Assembly (NCBI GenBank): GCA_964343305.1
Contig: CAYFJO010000117.1
Span: 1-26,922, forward strand
Direction: 5' to 3'
Length of the DNA: 26,922 nucleotides
Source of the DNA: CAYFJO01 sp964343305
GTDB taxonomy: Bacteria; Planctomycetota; Planctomycetia; Pirellulales; Pirellulaceae
Shown here: in pieces, positions 24,924-26,922 of the stretch
How positions within the stretch are numbered: position 1 is the stretch's first letter
Layout: each line of letters starts with the position of its first letter
Position numbers and translations under genes: made by a program
Notes under the pieces: generated by a model
What the model was told of the DNA's origin: nothing
The model's input: only the letters and a program-made list of their open reading frames with translations
Databases searched by the model: none

Positions 24924-26918
24924 TCAAAACGGGCTTTCTTCGATTCCGAACGGATCGTCTGCATCTTCAACCACAGGTGGCGTGTGAGGCAATGGACTCT
25001 CCTCGCGCTGGGTGGCACGTCGCCGAGACTCTTCCTCACGCCGAAGTTGACGATACGAACCGCTCATCATCCGATCTTCATAGTCTGCACCCGCTTCGAT
25101 CATGATCGCGGATTCGTCGAGCAGATGTTTGTCTTTTATGTTGATTCCGTAACAACGCGTCTGGCACAATCCACAGCCGACGCACTTGTCCGCGAGCACC
25201 ACCGGCACGATAAACCCTGAATCGCGGATCGGCTCGCCATCCGCATCAACCTCGGTTCCCTCGCGACGTTGCTCGATCGCGTGATAGCCAGCCTCGTCGC
25301 ATTCCACGACACACAGATCGCACTCTTCTTTACCAGCGAAGGGCAGACACGTCTTTTCATTGACGATTGCCAGTCCCATTCGTGCGGCTTTTTTCTCCTC
25401 GATCGGCAACGCGCGAATCGCGCCGGTTGGACAGACTTGGCCGCAGGCGTTGCAGCTTGATTCACAGCCCGCCCAGTCGGCAACAACTTTCGGCGTCCAC
25501 AACGATTCTAGGCCGTGTTCGAAACCCGCCGATTGCAGCACGTTGTTTGGGCAGACCTTGTAACACTCGCCGCAGCGGATGCACATGTCGAGGAATTCCT
25601 TTTCCGGAACGCTTCCGGGTGGTCGCACCGGCAACGAGTCGTCTTGAGATGCAAACCCATGCGTGGTTGCTGTGAGTCCAACGCCTCCGACAACTGCCGC
25701 GGCGGTACCGGCAGCCAACGACATAAAACCTCTCCGCCCGATCGTTGTTTCGTTCGTCGGCGGATCGTTTTCGACTTTGAGATCCACCAGGTCCCAGCGA
25801 TCGACGAATTTGATCGCGTGCGTGGGACAGACACCGCCGCATGTCTGACAAAGTGTGCAGTCGGTCACGCGAGTCGTAAAATCTGGTTTGATCGCATCGA
25901 ACGGACAGATTTCAACACACTTGTTGCAGTTGATACATGTCGATTCAACCTTTCGTTCGGTCGCACGAAACAAGTTGCCCAGCGAAAAAACGGCCCCGCT
26001 CGGACAAACATACTTGCACCAAAACCGTGGCCTTAGAAATCCAAGCCCCAACACGATGATGAAAAGTCCAATCGAAATGAAGTGGCCAGCGGTCAGAGCG
26101 GGAACTTGATGCCATCCTCGCAGCATCCCCGTTTGCAGTGGCTCGAAGATGAACAAAAACCCCCGAGTGATCACCGGAATCGCCGCGACGAATCCGGAAA
26201 TGAGGACTCCGCAACAGGCCGCGACCAGCGTGCCCATCAAGAGGTAGTATTTCAGATGCACCCACCAACCATCACCCGCGACTCGAAAACGTTTCACGCG
26301 GTTGCTTACGCTCCAGTCGAACAAGTCGATTAGCGTGCCCAGCGGACAAAGATAGCCGCAAAACCCCCGCGGAATCAAAACGCACACGAGCAAAATCACG
26401 CCCGCGCAGACGAGCGACCAAACCCAACTTCGCGCGGTAATGGCGGTCGAAAGGCTGACGAGTGGGTCGATCACGAGAAACGTGTCGGCCGGAACGACTT
26501 CCTTGGCGGCCAGATCGTCGGCGTAATGTTGCGGCCAGGCGTTGGGCGAGCGCTCGTGAATCGTCCACGGGCCGTCGCGCATGATCAGACGGACGAGAGA
26601 TTCTGGTTCGACATCTCCGAATGGGCTTGCAACAAGTTTCCCGTCAGCCGATTGCTTCACGTCAAATTGGGCGACGTAGCTTTGTTCGTATTCGGCCGCT
26701 CCGCCGTCTACGATGTGAATCGTCTTGGCACTGGTCAGCCAGTTGGGTGTTTCGTCGCGCCCAAAGTGAAAATCGCCTGTCTCTTGATCGACCTTGGTCA
26801 TCCGCCAGTTTTCGGACACCTCGCCCGGCGGAAGTGGCTCGGCCGTGTAAGGCCAGCAGACGTAGAAGAACAGCCAGAGAAACGCGACAAAACACGCGCC
26901 CTGGATCATGCGACGCAC
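24924..26918 (-). CDS. NapH-NapG-like polyferredoxin fusion, membrane-bound (5' end may be cut by the window)
   Basis: At least 664 residues are encoded. The frame is open to the window edge; GTG 26918 and ATG 26909 are both possible starts. A membrane helix at residues 5-23 is followed by a domain of about 130 residues outside the membrane. NapH/NosR-type helices follow, with two CxxxCP motifs (C187/C191 and C301/C305). Two 4Fe-4S sites come next (CINCNKCVEICP from 328, CTLCQTCGGVCP from 354). A twin-arginine motif (GRRGFM, R395-R396) with an Ala/Gly-rich helix precedes a NapG-like half with clusters at 446-456, 485-496, around 524-540, and 579-589. Such proteins pass quinol-derived electrons to periplasmic reductases such as NapA. 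No reductase gene is in view. The C-terminal tail (from about 620) is charged and likely disordered. The internal Tat motif suggests that the second half crosses the membrane folded. Confidence 0.9.
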   Translation of the reverse strand: MRRMIQGACFVAFLWLFFYVCWPYTAEPLPPGEVSENWRMTKVDQETGDFHFGRDETPNWLTSAKTIHIVDGGAAEYEQSYVAQFDVKQSADGKLVASPFGDVEPESLVRLIMRDGPWTIHERSPNAWPQHYADDLAAKEVVPADTFLVIDPLVSLSTAITARSWVWSLVCAGVILLVCVLIPRGFCGYLCPLGTLIDLFDWSVSNRVKRFRVAGDGWWVHLKYYLLMGTLVAACCGVLISGFVAAIPVITRGFLFIFEPLQTGMLRGWHQVPALTAGHFISIGLFIIVLGLGFLRPRFWCKYVCPSGAVFSLGNLFRATERKVESTCINCNKCVEICPFDAIKPDFTTRVTDCTLCQTCGGVCPTHAIKFVDRWDLVDLKVENDPPTNETTIGRRGFMSLAAGTAAAVVGGVGLTATTHGFASQDDSLPVRPPGSVPEKEFLDMCIRCGECYKVCPNNVLQSAGFEHGLESLWTPKVVADWAGCESSCNACGQVCPTGAIRALPIEEKKAARMGLAIVNEKTCLPFAGKEECDLCVVECDEAGYHAIEQRREGTEVDADGEPIRDSGFIVPVVLADKCVGCGLCQTRCYGINIKDKHLLDESAIMIEAGADYEDRMMSGSYRQLRREEESRRRATQREESPLPHTPPVVEDADDPFGIEESPF

Positions 26919-26922
26919 CGGC

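Noticed and set aside
24471..25220. 249-codon plus-strand frame over the SDR and polyferredoxin 3' ends
   Set aside because: It overlaps two clearly recognised genes and has an Arg/Ser/His-rich composition typical of an off-frame reading.

Overview
The window looks like chromosomal DNA of a planctomycete, most likely a Pirellulaceae-type lineage; this is inferred from gene content, not from a marker gene. The indicators are a PSCyt1/PSCyt2/PSD1 (DUF1549/DUF1553) cytochrome protein, a DUF4058 protein, a secreted Gfo/Idh/MocA oxidoreductase, secreted NHL and HEAT/TPR proteins, weak Shine-Dalgarno use, and several large intergenic inverted repeats. I see no rRNA, tRNA, CRISPR array, transposase, integrase or prophage gene.

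Layout. 68-4032 (+): a TPR protein, a DUF4058 protein and an ankyrin-repeat lipoprotein, closely spaced. 4062-7040 (-): a 992-residue PSCyt/PSD1 protein convergent with them. 7215-8312 (+): a six-blade NHL propeller protein, convergent with 8347-8838 (-), a CsrA-like protein with an unusual C-terminal extension of about 100 residues. 9135-10130 (+): an exported Gfo/Idh/MocA oxidoreductase, followed by a repeat-rich gap. 10540-15927: a signalling block made of a REC-PAS-PAS-PAS-PP2C (SpoIIE-type) phosphatase on the minus strand and, divergent from it, an Rcp1-like single-domain response regulator followed 46 nt later by an ammonium transporter fused to a histidine kinase. 16289-16798 (-): MoaB. 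17038-18318 (+): a secreted TPR/HEAT-like protein. 18354-19958 (-): a multi-pass GT-C-like membrane protein. 20390-20824 (+): a small HAMP-only membrane protein, convergent with 20837-22975 (-), a large membrane-anchored coiled-coil protein of unknown function. 23424-23900 (+): a hemerythrin-like protein. 24037-24912 (+): a short-chain dehydrogenase. 24924-26918 (-): a NapH-NapG-like polyferredoxin fusion whose 5' end may continue beyond the window edge.

The best candidate for a joined-up system is the 10.5-15.9 kb block. An Amt domain that keeps its Asp and twin-His residues is coupled to a complete histidine kinase, a soluble receiver beside it could take the phosphate, and a divergent receiver-PAS-PP2C protein could turn the signal into dephosphorylation of a partner, such as an anti-anti-sigma factor. 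Amt-kinase ammonium sensors are known (Kuenenia Amt5), but the link to a SpoIIE-type phosphatase here is inference from position. Other items that stand out are the extended CsrA-like protein, the NapGH fusion with an internal twin-arginine motif, and three different intergenic inverted repeats, one with perfect 27-bp arms.
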